Of a stretch of 15,453 nt of DNA, positions 6,144 through 12,903 are shown in pieces. Both the position numbers and the translations under genes were made by a program. Below the pieces are notes generated by a model. It ran no database searches. It saw only the letters and a list, made by a program, of their open reading frames with translations, and was not told the origin of the DNA. Source of the DNA: Maricaulis sp. (GTDB lineage Bacteria > Pseudomonadota > Alphaproteobacteria > Caulobacterales > Maricaulaceae); the NCBI GenBank assembly GCA_002694345.1, contig NZLV01000243.1, forward strand, positions 1 to 15,453, read 5' to 3'. How positions within the stretch are numbered: the first letter of the stretch is position 1; the number at the start of each line of letters is the position of its first letter.

Positions 6144-7505
6144 ATGAGAACAAGATTTCAACCCGACACGCCAGCTCACACCCCTGCCAGTCGACACCGC
6201 CGGACTTGGGCCCGCGGATTGACCGGACTCTGCCTGGGACTGGTGCTGGCCGGTGCGGCCTGCGCCCAAGACAACCGGGCACCGGTGGCAGACTGGGAAG
6301 CCGACCTGGACGCCTTCCTGACCGTGCTGCATGCCGAGCATGACAATCCCTATTTCCATACGCCGCGCGAGCAGTTCGAAGCGGAGATCGCCGCTTACCG
6401 CGAGGCCCTGCCCGAGCTGAGCCGGGCCGAGCGCATAACCGGCTTCGCCCATCTCGTGGCGCTGGTCGGCGATGGCCATACCTGGATGGCCATGCACCCC
6501 GTCCCCTTTGACGGCCTGCCGCCCGGTCCGGGTTTCCGCTCGCTGCCGGTTCGGTTCGAACTGTTTGCCGACGGGCTCTACATCGTCGGTGCCCCGTCCG
6601 GTCAGGCTGACCTTCTGGGCGCCCGTGTCCTGGCTTTCGAAGGCGTTCCGGTCGAGACCGCCATGGCGCGCGGCCTCAGCCTGCTGCCCTCGGATGCCGT
6701 CAATTTTTCCGACGAGATGCTGCCGGAATGGCTGATGCAGGCCGAGCTGCTGGAAGCGCTCGACCTGGCCAGCACAGCCGACCGGATCACCCTCTCCCTG
6801 TCCTTCGCGGACGGCACGACGCAGGATGTCCAACTGTCACCGATGGGCACAGACGCCCGCTATGACTGGATATTCTCGCGCGATACAGGCCCGGTCGGTC
6901 AGGAAGACTGGGTGCGCGTGGCTGAACGCACGCCGGTCTGGATGGAAGACGTCCCGGTCCCCAGCCGCGCCCTGGTTGTTGATGGTGTCGCCTATCTGCA
7001 GATCCTGCAGGTGGGCAATGGCCCGCAATCCTATGCGGATGTCGCCGCCCAGGCGGTCGCCCTGGCCGAGCAGCAGGACAGACCGGCCCTGATCATCGAT
7101 CTGCGGCGTTGCGTCGGCGGAGATGGCACGCTCAATCCCGGTCTGATCGAGGCGATCACGTCCAGTGACGCACTGATGCAGCCGGGCCGCATGGCCGTGC
7201 TCACCAGCCGGCGCACCCACTCCGCCGCCGTCATGCTGGTCTCTGCACTGGAACAATCCACCCCGGCCCGCTTCTACGGGCAACCCACGGCTGACCGGCC
7301 CAACCATCATGGCGAAACCAATATCTTCGTCACGCCGAACAGCCAGCTGCCGCTGATCCATGCCAGCGAATACTACCAAACCTCCACACCGGACGATGAC
7401 CGCCTCTTCGTCACGCCGGACGTGGAAATCCCCGAACAGTTTTCCGACTTCGCCGCAGGCCGTGATCCGGTCCTGTCGGCAGCCCTGACCGATCTGAAAG
7501 GCTGA
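6144..7505 (+). CDS. Exported S41-family peptidase-like protein
   Basis: The product is 453 residues from the ATG at 6144, which is 5 nt after AGGAG; an ATG at 6141 is directly adjacent but only 2 nt from it. A hydrophobic stretch (25-39) ends in Ala-Cys-Ala41-Gln, a likely signal peptidase I site. Tail-processing (S41) features are Val-Gly-Asp-Gly-His112-Thr in the N-terminal domain, Ile-Ile-Asp-Leu-Arg321-Arg-Cys323-Val-Gly-Gly where the family usually has Arg-x-Asn-x-Gly-Gly, and Thr-His-Ser360-Ala-Ala as the nucleophile region. The only lysine is the penultimate residue, so the Ser/Lys dyad of CtpA is impossible. The enzyme would have to be tricorn-like (Ser plus His) or be inactive. It is followed after 4 nt by an exported partner and preceded by a TetR-type operator. 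Substrate unknown. Confidence 0.78.
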   Translation: MRTRFQPDTPAHTPASRHRRTWARGLTGLCLGLVLAGAACAQDNRAPVADWEADLDAFLTVLHAEHDNPYFHTPREQFEAEIAAYREALPELSRAERITGFAHLVALVGDGHTWMAMHPVPFDGLPPGPGFRSLPVRFELFADGLYIVGAPSGQADLLGARVLAFEGVPVETAMARGLSLLPSDAVNFSDEMLPEWLMQAELLEALDLASTADRITLSLSFADGTTQDVQLSPMGTDARYDWIFSRDTGPVGQEDWVRVAERTPVWMEDVPVPSRALVVDGVAYLQILQVGNGPQSYADVAAQAVALAEQQDRPALIIDLRRCVGGDGTLNPGLIEAITSSDALMQPGRMAVLTSRRTHSAAVMLVSALEQSTPARFYGQPTADRPNHHGETNIFVTPNSQLPLIHASEYYQTSTPDDDRLFVTPDVEIPEQFSDFAAGRDPVLSAALTDLKG

Positions 7506-7509
7506 CACC

Positions 7510-8346
7510 ATGACCCGCACCCTGCTCGGCGCTGCCCTCGCCCTCATGACCTCCACCGCCTGCGCCCAGGCCGATGACGGCGCCTGGGACTACCAGGCCG
7601 AAAATGCCTCGGTTGGCCGCATCTACTATTACGAGCGCTCCAATACGGATGGCTCGCTGGATGAGCGGATCACCGTCTTCCACCGCTCCGAAACCGAGCT
7701 GGAGGTCTACAAGGAAAACGGCCTGTGCCGGAATGCCGCCCTGGTGACCGCCGAACTGGATCCGGACACGCTGAGCGCGACCCATCTGGTGGGAGGCCAG
7801 CTCCTGCCCGACGCGCAACACATGGAGTTTGCCTTCATCGCATGGGACCAGGACACGGACGCTCTGAGCCTGGAAGTGCGCCTGCCGAATGTCACCATCA
7901 CCGATGACGCCCAGGCGCAGAGCCGGCCCTGGCACCTTTATGATTTCGACCTGGCCAGCCTGACGGTGATGACGCCGCATCTGGTCAATCAGGACACGCC
8001 GTTCGAGTTCGGCATGGCGCTGTTGTGGGCGGACGCGTCCAATCCGGACCCGATGTTCAGGATGGGCGAGGTTACCGCCACGCCAGACGCGTCTGTCGCG
8101 CATCTGGGCCACCAGACCCGCCGCTATGCGCTCAGCGGATCGGCCCTGACCGGCGAACGCGCGACCGGCGGCGAAGGCGTGCTGTGGCTGGATGCCGAAG
8201 ACGGCTACATCGTCGACGCGGTCTTCCCGACGCCGAACCATCCCGGCTACACGGATTTCCGCCTGCGTCTGGACCACATCTCCGATGGCGGCCTCACCGA
8301 ATGGGAAGCTTTGCTGACCGCCCATTTCTCAGGCTGTGACGAGTAA
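7510..8346 (+). CDS. Exported protein of unknown function
   Basis: I do not recognise this 278-residue protein. It starts with a signal peptide: Thr-Arg-Thr, a hydrophobic run 5-16, and a likely cleavage after Ala19 in Ala-Cys-Ala-Gln, so similar to that of the upstream protein that the two probably share a destination (periplasm or beyond). The mature part is rich in alternating beta-strand-like patterns, aromatic residues and acidic residues. It has only two cysteines after the signal peptide, Cys73 and Cys276, which could form a disulfide. No membrane segment or known catalytic motif is seen. The start lies 4 nt after the stop of the S41-like gene, with AAAGG at 7497-7501 as a ribosome-binding site, so the two genes form an operon, probably under the TetR operator at 6115-6132. 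It could be a substrate, inhibitor or partner of the S41-like protein (inference). Confidence 0.8.
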   Translation: MTRTLLGAALALMTSTACAQADDGAWDYQAENASVGRIYYYERSNTDGSLDERITVFHRSETELEVYKENGLCRNAALVTAELDPDTLSATHLVGGQLLPDAQHMEFAFIAWDQDTDALSLEVRLPNVTITDDAQAQSRPWHLYDFDLASLTVMTPHLVNQDTPFEFGMALLWADASNPDPMFRMGEVTATPDASVAHLGHQTRRYALSGSALTGERATGGEGVLWLDAEDGYIVDAVFPTPNHPGYTDFRLRLDHISDGGLTEWEALLTAHFSGCDE

Positions 8347-8349
8347 GGC

Positions 8350-8931
8350 CTAGGTCTGCCCCGTCTTGATGCGGACATCCGCAGGCGGGGCCTCATAGGC
8401 CGCGAACATGTCGAGCAGGGCTTCTGCGTCGTCGGACACCATCAGCGCACCGCGATGTTCCGGCGCCAGAAAGCCCTGCGCCGTCATCTTGTCGAGGAAG
8501 GCAACGAGCTCGTCATAATAGCCGTCGACATTGAGCAGACCGACCGGATTGCGGTGCTGGCCGAGCTGGCCCCAGGTCCAGATCTCGAACAGCTCCTCCA
8601 TCGTGCCGATGCCACCCGGCAAAGCGATGAACCCGTCCGACAGGCGTTCCATCTTGGCCTTGCGGGCGTGCATGGATTTCACGACGTGCAGGCGGGTGAG
8701 CTCCATGTGGGCGATTTCCTTGAGAGCGAGGAATTCGGGGATGACGCCATCCACCTCACCGCCCTTTTCCAGAACCGCATCGGCCAGCGTCCCCATCAGG
8801 CCGACCTGACCGCCGCCATAGATCAGGGTCAGGCCCCGCTCTGCCAGCTTGTGCCCCAGCGAAACCGCAGCGCGCGCATAGGCCGGCTCCCGTCCGGAAT
8901 TGGAACCGCAATAGACACAAATGGATTTCAT
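8350..8931 (-). CDS. LOG-family protein (cytokinin riboside 5'-monophosphate phosphoribohydrolase)
   Basis: The product is 193 residues. It starts Met-Lys-Ser-Ile-Cys-Val-Tyr-Cys-Gly-Ser, the canonical N-terminus of the TIGR00730/LOG family. Other signatures are Tyr38-Gly-Gly-Gly-Gln-Val-Gly-Leu-Met-Gly (nucleotide-binding Rossmann loop), Met87-His-Ala-Arg-Lys, and the catalytic Pro105-Gly-Gly-Ile-Gly-Thr-Met-Glu-Glu113. These enzymes split nucleoside 5'-monophosphates into base and ribose 5-phosphate; bacterial members act on AMP-type substrates or make cytokinins. The ATG at 8931 is chosen for this N-terminus, with AGGG 5 nt before it; the frame extends to 8994 but the added residues are not family-like. 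It ends 3 nt from the exported unknown gene and diverges from the retropepsin-like gene. Confidence 0.92.
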   Translation of the reverse strand: MKSICVYCGSNSGREPAYARAAVSLGHKLAERGLTLIYGGGQVGLMGTLADAVLEKGGEVDGVIPEFLALKEIAHMELTRLHVVKSMHARKAKMERLSDGFIALPGGIGTMEELFEIWTWGQLGQHRNPVGLLNVDGYYDELVAFLDKMTAQGFLAPEHRGALMVSDDAEALLDMFAAYEAPPADVRIKTGQT

Positions 8932-8971
8932 GCTAACCCTGACCCCTTGGATTGGATCGGACCGGTCGGCC

Positions 8972-8990
8972 CTGCCGGATGGACCGGCAG
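8972..8990. promoter_or_regulatory. Hairpin in the LOG/retropepsin divergent region
   Basis: CTGCCGG-ATGGA-CCGGCAG is a perfect 7-bp stem with a 5-nt loop, placed 19 nt before the ATG at 9010. GACCGG also occurs at 8960-8965 (inside the 8-bp palindrome GACCGGTC) and at 8982-8987, so alternative pairings exist. It could be an operator or a 5' leader structure. The function is unknown. Confidence 0.35.
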
Positions 8991-9009
8991 ACAACAGGCA
9001 AACCGGATC

Positions 9010-10122
9010 ATGCGTTGGTTTACCCTCTTAGTGTCAGCCTGGCTGCTGGGCAATCTCCCGGCGGCTGCCGCGCAGTCCCAGGACCCGCCGACCGTCCATG
9101 AATTGCCGACCCAGATGTGCCGGGACTATTTCTTTGTCCCGATCACCCTGGCGGAGCGGCCCGACCGGCCCGAGAACCGCACGCTTTGGTTCCTCTATGA
9201 TACGGGGGCCTCGTCCAGCTTTGTCGATCCGGACAGTCTGGAACGGGTGACCGCCCAGGACTTCGGTACCGGCCAGCGGGTCAATATCCGGGACGCCCAT
9301 CTGGGGCCGCTCACCTATAACCGCCTGCCGACGCGGGTTCAGGATCTCGACCACCTCTCCATGGCGCTTGGCCGCGAGATCGACGGCATCCTGGCCTATG
9401 ACGCGCTGGGCGATTTTCTGGTGACGCTGGACTACCAGACCGGCCAGATCCGGCTGGAGACGGGTGAACTCCCCGCGCCCGATGGCGTGTCGGTGTTCGA
9501 CACGGACGGGCCCGACAGCCGGCCCTGGCTGGAGATCGGCTTTCCCGGACGCACCCGCCGCATGCTGATCGACAGCGGGGCGGGCGGCACCGTCTTCGCC
9601 GTCAACCGGCTGCCGCGCTATCCCACCCAATCCCCGCCGCGGCCCACCGGCGCCTCGATGCGGCTCAATCATGTGGAACGCCGGGACGGCGCCCGCCTCG
9701 ACGGTGTCGCGACACTGGGCCCTCACACCCTGCCCGCGCCGACGCTGCAGTCCACGCCCGGCACGGAACTCATCGGCGGCAAGGTGATGCGGCATTTCCG
9801 CTGGACCTTCGACGCGGACCGCGAACGGGTACGGATCGAGCCGGTCACCCCGGCCGATGCGATCCGCTTCGCCCCGGTGATCTCGCACGGCCTTGTCCTG
9901 CGGGCCGACGGCAACGGCATGCGTGTGACATCCATCCTGGAGGACACGCCAGCCGCCCGGGCCGATGTGCGGACCGGCGATCTGATCACCCATTTCAACG
10001 GGCTGGAAATGCGCGACCGCCATTGCGATCCCGACGGCACGCCGGACTCGCTGATCCTGACCCTGGTGCGGGACGGGGTGGAAATGGATGTGCCGCTGGC
10101 GCTCTACCCGCTGGTGGAGTGA
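9010..10122 (+). CDS. Exported retropepsin-like aspartic protease with PDZ domain
   Basis: The product is 370 residues with a signal peptide (Arg-Trp-Phe then hydrophobic 4-16, likely cleavage near Ala-Ala-Ala21-Gln). It contains two aspartic-protease half-domains in one chain. The first has Tyr-Asp64-Thr-Gly-Ala-Ser and ends with Asp125-Gly-Ile-Leu-Ala-Tyr and a Leu-Asp-Tyr strand. The second has Ile-Asp188-Ser-Gly-Ala-Gly and ends with Ile-Gly-Gly-Lys-Val-Met-Arg-His-Phe and a Phe-Asp strand. A PDZ domain follows (about 294-365: Gly-Leu-Val-Leu, Thr313-Pro-Ala-Ala-Arg-Ala, Gly323-Asp-Leu-Ile). The family predicts proteolysis in the periplasm; the two Asp motifs could pair within the chain as in pepsins. 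The ATG at 9010 is chosen because the signal peptide begins there; the frame is open upstream through the LOG gene. The end overlaps the threonine-aldolase-type gene by 19 bp, tail to tail. Confidence 0.85.
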   Translation: MRWFTLLVSAWLLGNLPAAAAQSQDPPTVHELPTQMCRDYFFVPITLAERPDRPENRTLWFLYDTGASSSFVDPDSLERVTAQDFGTGQRVNIRDAHLGPLTYNRLPTRVQDLDHLSMALGREIDGILAYDALGDFLVTLDYQTGQIRLETGELPAPDGVSVFDTDGPDSRPWLEIGFPGRTRRMLIDSGAGGTVFAVNRLPRYPTQSPPRPTGASMRLNHVERRDGARLDGVATLGPHTLPAPTLQSTPGTELIGGKVMRHFRWTFDADRERVRIEPVTPADAIRFAPVISHGLVLRADGNGMRVTSILEDTPAARADVRTGDLITHFNGLEMRDRHCDPDGTPDSLILTLVRDGVEMDVPLALYPLVE

Positions 10123-11204
10123 GACGCGGCGGCGTGCTCGCCAAGGATCCGGATCGCCGCGATGATGCGGGCCGGGTCAGCGGCCAGCGCCCGCTCGCCA
10201 ATCGCGATCTCGAGCGCCGGCACCGGGTCCTGCCCGAAACTCCAGAAGCCCGTGCCCAGCCAGACGCCAGTCGCCTCGGCCGCAGCATCCCGCGCCGCCT
10301 TGGCCGTCTCGACATCGCAATCCAGCCGGACATGCATCATGTTCACCTGCGGCGGGTTGGGCGTGAGCGTCAGGCCCGGCGCATCGCCGACACCCGCGGC
10401 AATCTCACGGGCGCGCGCCACGAAGTCCGGCATCAGGCCGAGACGCTGGTCCAGCACGCGCAGCGCGTCCGGCACCATCGGCCAGGGTGAGACCAGGCGC
10501 CCGCCCATCCGGGCCAGCCAGAGCCGGGCCTCGGCCACGAAATCTTCGTCACCCGCGAGAATGGCCCCGCCGGATGCGCCCAGATCCTTGTAGAAGGAGG
10601 CGTAGACCGAGGCGAAGCCGTCGCAGATGTCCGGCCAGTCATGCCCCGGCCAGGCCGAGGGCAGGCCCCAGATCCGGGCCCCATCCATGTGCAGGGTGAG
10701 ACCGCGATCCCGCGCAGCCGCCTTGATCACCGCAAGCTCATCCCAGGACGGCAGGGCGCCGCCATTATGGCGTTGCGGCAATTCGATGAAGGCGCAGCCG
10801 GCCGCTTCGGGCAGGTCCGCTGCGGTCAGGGTGCGGGACCACTCACCCCACATCACGGTCTCCAGACCATGCAGATGCTCCGCCCCGTCCTCTTCATGCA
10901 GGGCCAGGTGCGATGTCGGGTGCAGCGCCAGGCGCGGATCGCCCGCGGCCGCGCAATGGATGCGGGCGGCCACGCCCTGGGCCATCGTGCCGGTGGGGAA
11001 CCAGACCGCAGCGGGCTTGCCGAACAGGTCGGCCATGCGCGCTTCCAGCCGCGTCACACTCTCGCCGGTCAGATAGGCTTCCGCCCCCAGATCCTGCTCA
11101 CGCATATAGGCGGCAACGCGCTCGAGACGGTCTGCCGGTTCGCCATCCGTGTGGAAGGGAAATGCCAGATCGAGGTCACAGCGTGACCGCAGCGTGCCGG
11201 TCAT
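10104..11204 (-). CDS. PLP-dependent threonine aldolase / beta-eliminating lyase
   Basis: The product is 366 residues, fold-type I PLP enzyme of the threonine-aldolase family (Pfam Beta_elim_lyase). Signatures are the cofactor-phosphate loop Pro70-Thr-Gly-Thr-Met-Ala, His99-Leu-Ala-Leu-His-Glu-Glu-Asp-Gly (active-site His region), the pyridine-binding Asp174 in Met-Asp-Gly-Ala-Arg, and the Schiff-base Lys206 in Ser-Phe-Tyr-Lys-Asp-Leu-Gly-Ala. Members cleave L-threonine or allo-threonine to glycine and acetaldehyde, or related beta-hydroxy amino acids. The sequence drifts from classic LtaE (Phe-Tyr-Lys-Asp in place of Ser-x-x-Lys-Gly), so the substrate is uncertain. Its ATG at 11204 overlaps the stop of the ArsC/YffB-like gene as ATGA, indicating translational coupling. 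Confidence 0.85.
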   Translation of the reverse strand: MTGTLRSRCDLDLAFPFHTDGEPADRLERVAAYMREQDLGAEAYLTGESVTRLEARMADLFGKPAAVWFPTGTMAQGVAARIHCAAAGDPRLALHPTSHLALHEEDGAEHLHGLETVMWGEWSRTLTAADLPEAAGCAFIELPQRHNGGALPSWDELAVIKAAARDRGLTLHMDGARIWGLPSAWPGHDWPDICDGFASVYASFYKDLGASGGAILAGDEDFVAEARLWLARMGGRLVSPWPMVPDALRVLDQRLGLMPDFVARAREIAAGVGDAPGLTLTPNPPQVNMMHVRLDCDVETAKAARDAAAEATGVWLGTGFWSFGQDPVPALEIAIGERALAADPARIIAAIRILGEHAAASHSTSG

Positions 11205-11557
11205 TCCGCGGCGACGGCGATCAGCTCGTCCAGCGTGCCGGCGCCCCAGCCGACGCGGACATCCTTGCGGGTCTCGATCACGGGACGCTTGATGAGGGTG
11301 GGCGAGGAAATCAGGGCCCCGGCCGGGTCTTCCTCGGCCATGGCGCGTTCTTCTTCGGTCATGTTGCGCCAGGTCGTGGAGCGCGTATTGACCAGCGCCT
11401 TGGCACCGACCGCATCCAGCCAGCGCGGCACCTGGACGACATTGTCCGCCTCTTCACGGATATCCACGAAGCGATGGGTCAGGCCGGCCGTTTCCAGCTC
11501 CTTCACCGCCTTGCGGCAGGTATCGCAATTCTTCAATCCGTAAATCGTGACACTCAT
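11201..11557 (-). CDS. ArsC/Spx-family thioredoxin-fold protein, YffB-like
   Basis: The product is 118 residues, the usual length of YffB-like members of the ArsC family. It starts Met-Ser-Val-Thr-Ile-Tyr-Gly-Leu-Lys-Asn-Cys11-Asp-Thr-Cys14-Arg-Lys-Ala, the YffB signature, with a CxxC pair on a thioredoxin fold. Further family marks are Asn57-Thr-Arg-Ser-Thr-Thr-Trp-Arg and Ser84-Ser-Pro-Thr-Leu-Ile-Lys-Arg-Pro-Val. The family includes arsenate reductases, but YffB relatives are thought to be glutathione- or thiol-dependent reductases of unknown substrate. No ars genes are nearby, so arsenic resistance is unlikely. A four-codon open frame starting at 11568 precedes it and overlaps its ATG. 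It is the first gene of a coupled pair with the lyase gene. Confidence 0.88.
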   Translation of the reverse strand: MSVTIYGLKNCDTCRKAVKELETAGLTHRFVDIREEADNVVQVPRWLDAVGAKALVNTRSTTWRNMTEEERAMAEEDPAGALISSPTLIKRPVIETRKDVRVGWGAGTLDELIAVAAE

Positions 11558-11630
11558 CTTCGAGCCATCTCTCCCGTCAAAGCGTTGCGGATTGGAAGGG
11601 CTTCGCGCGACCTTGGCAAGGGCCGCATCA

Positions 11631-11655
11631 GAATACTCTTATTCAGAGATTATTC
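11631..11655. repeat. AT-rich imperfect hairpin at the ispG 3' end
   Basis: GAATA-CTCT (11631-11639) pairs with AGAG (11645-11648) and TATTC (11651-11655), with a TATTC loop and a 2-nt bulge. It overlaps the ispG stop codon (11650-11652). It is too AT-rich and lacks a T-run to be a convincing intrinsic terminator. It may be a weak mRNA 3' structure, or AT-rich DNA near a promoter for the yffB-like gene. Confidence 0.25.
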
Positions 11656-12795
11656 CGCAGCCTCTTCCGCGGCCCGTTCGGCCTGCAGCAGCGCCGCTCG
11701 AGCCTCCACCATCTCCACGATGTGATCGATCATCGCCTCGTTGGAGACATTGTGATCGGGCCGCCCGGACACATACATCTTGCCCCGACCGGCCCCGCCG
11801 CCGGTGAAGCCGAGATCGGTCATCAGCGCCTCGCCCGGCCCGTTCACGACACAGCCGATGATGGACAGGGAAATGGGTTCGGAAATATGGGCGAGCCGGT
11901 TTTCCAGCGTCTCCACCGTGCGGATCACGTCAAAGCCCTGACGGGCGCAGGACGGGCAGGCAATGATGTTCACGCCGCGCGTGCGCAGGCCGAGGGATTT
12001 GAGGATGTCGAACCCGACCTTCACCTCTTCCTCCGGCTCCGCCGACAGGGAGACACGGATCGTGTCCCCGATCCCGGCCCACAGCAGCGAGCCGATCCCG
12101 ATGGCGGATTTCACCGTGCCGATGCGCTGGCCGCCCGCCTCGGTGACACCGAGATGGAGCGGCGCATCCGTCGCTTCCGACAGGGCCTGGTAAGCGGCGG
12201 CGGTGAGGAAGGGGTCGGAGGCCTTCACGGAGATCTTGTAGTCGCGGAAGTCGAGGTCCTCGAGGATGCGGGCATGCTCCAGCGCGCTTTCCACCATCGC
12301 TTCCGGACAGGGCTCGCCATACTTCTCCAGCAGGTGGCGCTCCAGCGAGCCGGCATTGACGCCGATCCGGATGGCGCAGCCATGATCGCGGGCGGCCTGC
12401 ACCACATCCTTCACCCGGTCCATCGAACCGATATTGCCCGGATTGATACGCAGGCAGGCGGCTCCGGCCTCGGCGGCCTCGATGCCGCGCTTGTAATGGA
12501 AGTGGATATCCGCGATCAGCGGCACGCTGGCCGCGCGGGCGATTTCCTTGAAGGCGGCCGTGGAATCCTCGTCCGGACAGGAGACACGGACCATGTCGGC
12601 CCCGGCCTCTTCACAGCGGCGGATCTGGTCGATCGTCGCGCCGGCATCGGACGTCGGCGTGTTCGTCATGGTCTGAACGGTGATCGGCGCATCGCCACCG
12701 ACCTCAAGATTGCCCACCTTGATGGTGCGGCTCTTGCGGCGTTCGATCATGCGCCAGGGGCGCACGGTGCGGGGGTCATGACCGGTCTGGGACAT
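11650..12795 (-). CDS. ispG: IspG, 4-hydroxy-3-methylbut-2-enyl diphosphate synthase
   Basis: The product is 381 residues; proteobacterial IspG is about 370-380. It converts 2-C-methyl-D-erythritol 2,4-cyclodiphosphate to HMBPP in the non-mevalonate isoprenoid pathway using a [4Fe-4S] cluster. The cluster ligands are all present: Cys280 and Cys283 (Cys-Pro-Ser-Cys), Cys315 and Glu322 in Cys-Val-Val-Asn-Gly-Pro-Gly-Glu, each offset by 10 from the E. coli residues I recall (270, 273, 305, 312). The TIM-barrel part opens with Val-Gly-Asn-Leu-Glu-Val-Gly-Gly and Gln-Thr-Met-Thr-Asn-Thr. The ATG at 12795 has GGAG 10 nt upstream. It lies 98 nt after the rodZ-like gene, an order also found in E. coli. 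A TATATC box around 12840 on the - strand is only weak promoter evidence. Confidence 0.97.
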   Translation of the reverse strand: MSQTGHDPRTVRPWRMIERRKSRTIKVGNLEVGGDAPITVQTMTNTPTSDAGATIDQIRRCEEAGADMVRVSCPDEDSTAAFKEIARAASVPLIADIHFHYKRGIEAAEAGAACLRINPGNIGSMDRVKDVVQAARDHGCAIRIGVNAGSLERHLLEKYGEPCPEAMVESALEHARILEDLDFRDYKISVKASDPFLTAAAYQALSEATDAPLHLGVTEAGGQRIGTVKSAIGIGSLLWAGIGDTIRVSLSAEPEEEVKVGFDILKSLGLRTRGVNIIACPSCARQGFDVIRTVETLENRLAHISEPISLSIIGCVVNGPGEALMTDLGFTGGGAGRGKMYVSGRPDHNVSNEAMIDHIVEMVEARAALLQAERAAEEAAE

Positions 12796-12883
12796 GCGGT
12801 TCTCACTCCGTCAACGATGCCATCCACCGTTAGAGGGCGGATATAGCGTTTTCGGGGCGATCTTGCGACCGGGGTGCGACAGT

Positions 12884-12903
12884 TTATTGCGGCTTATTGC
12901 GGC
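12884..12903. repeat. Tandem 10-bp repeat at the rodZ stop codon
   Basis: TTATTGCGGC occurs twice in tandem (12884-12893 and 12894-12903). The right copy carries the rodZ-like stop codon (TAA on the - strand at 12894-12896); the left copy is non-coding. It looks like a slippage duplication of the gene end. Confidence 0.5.

Noticed and set aside
8947..8957. TTGGATTGGAT as a third TetR operator
   Set aside because: It has half-site similarity but lacks the opposite arm at the 4-nt spacing seen in the two good sites. It is kept only as a chance direct repeat.
8455..9009. In-frame extension of the retropepsin-like gene upstream of 9010
   Set aside because: It would run antisense through the LOG gene and bury the signal peptide that begins exactly at 9010.
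11722..12846. Open frame on the + strand (374 codons) opposite ispG
   Set aside because: It is an antisense shadow of ispG with no recognisable motifs.
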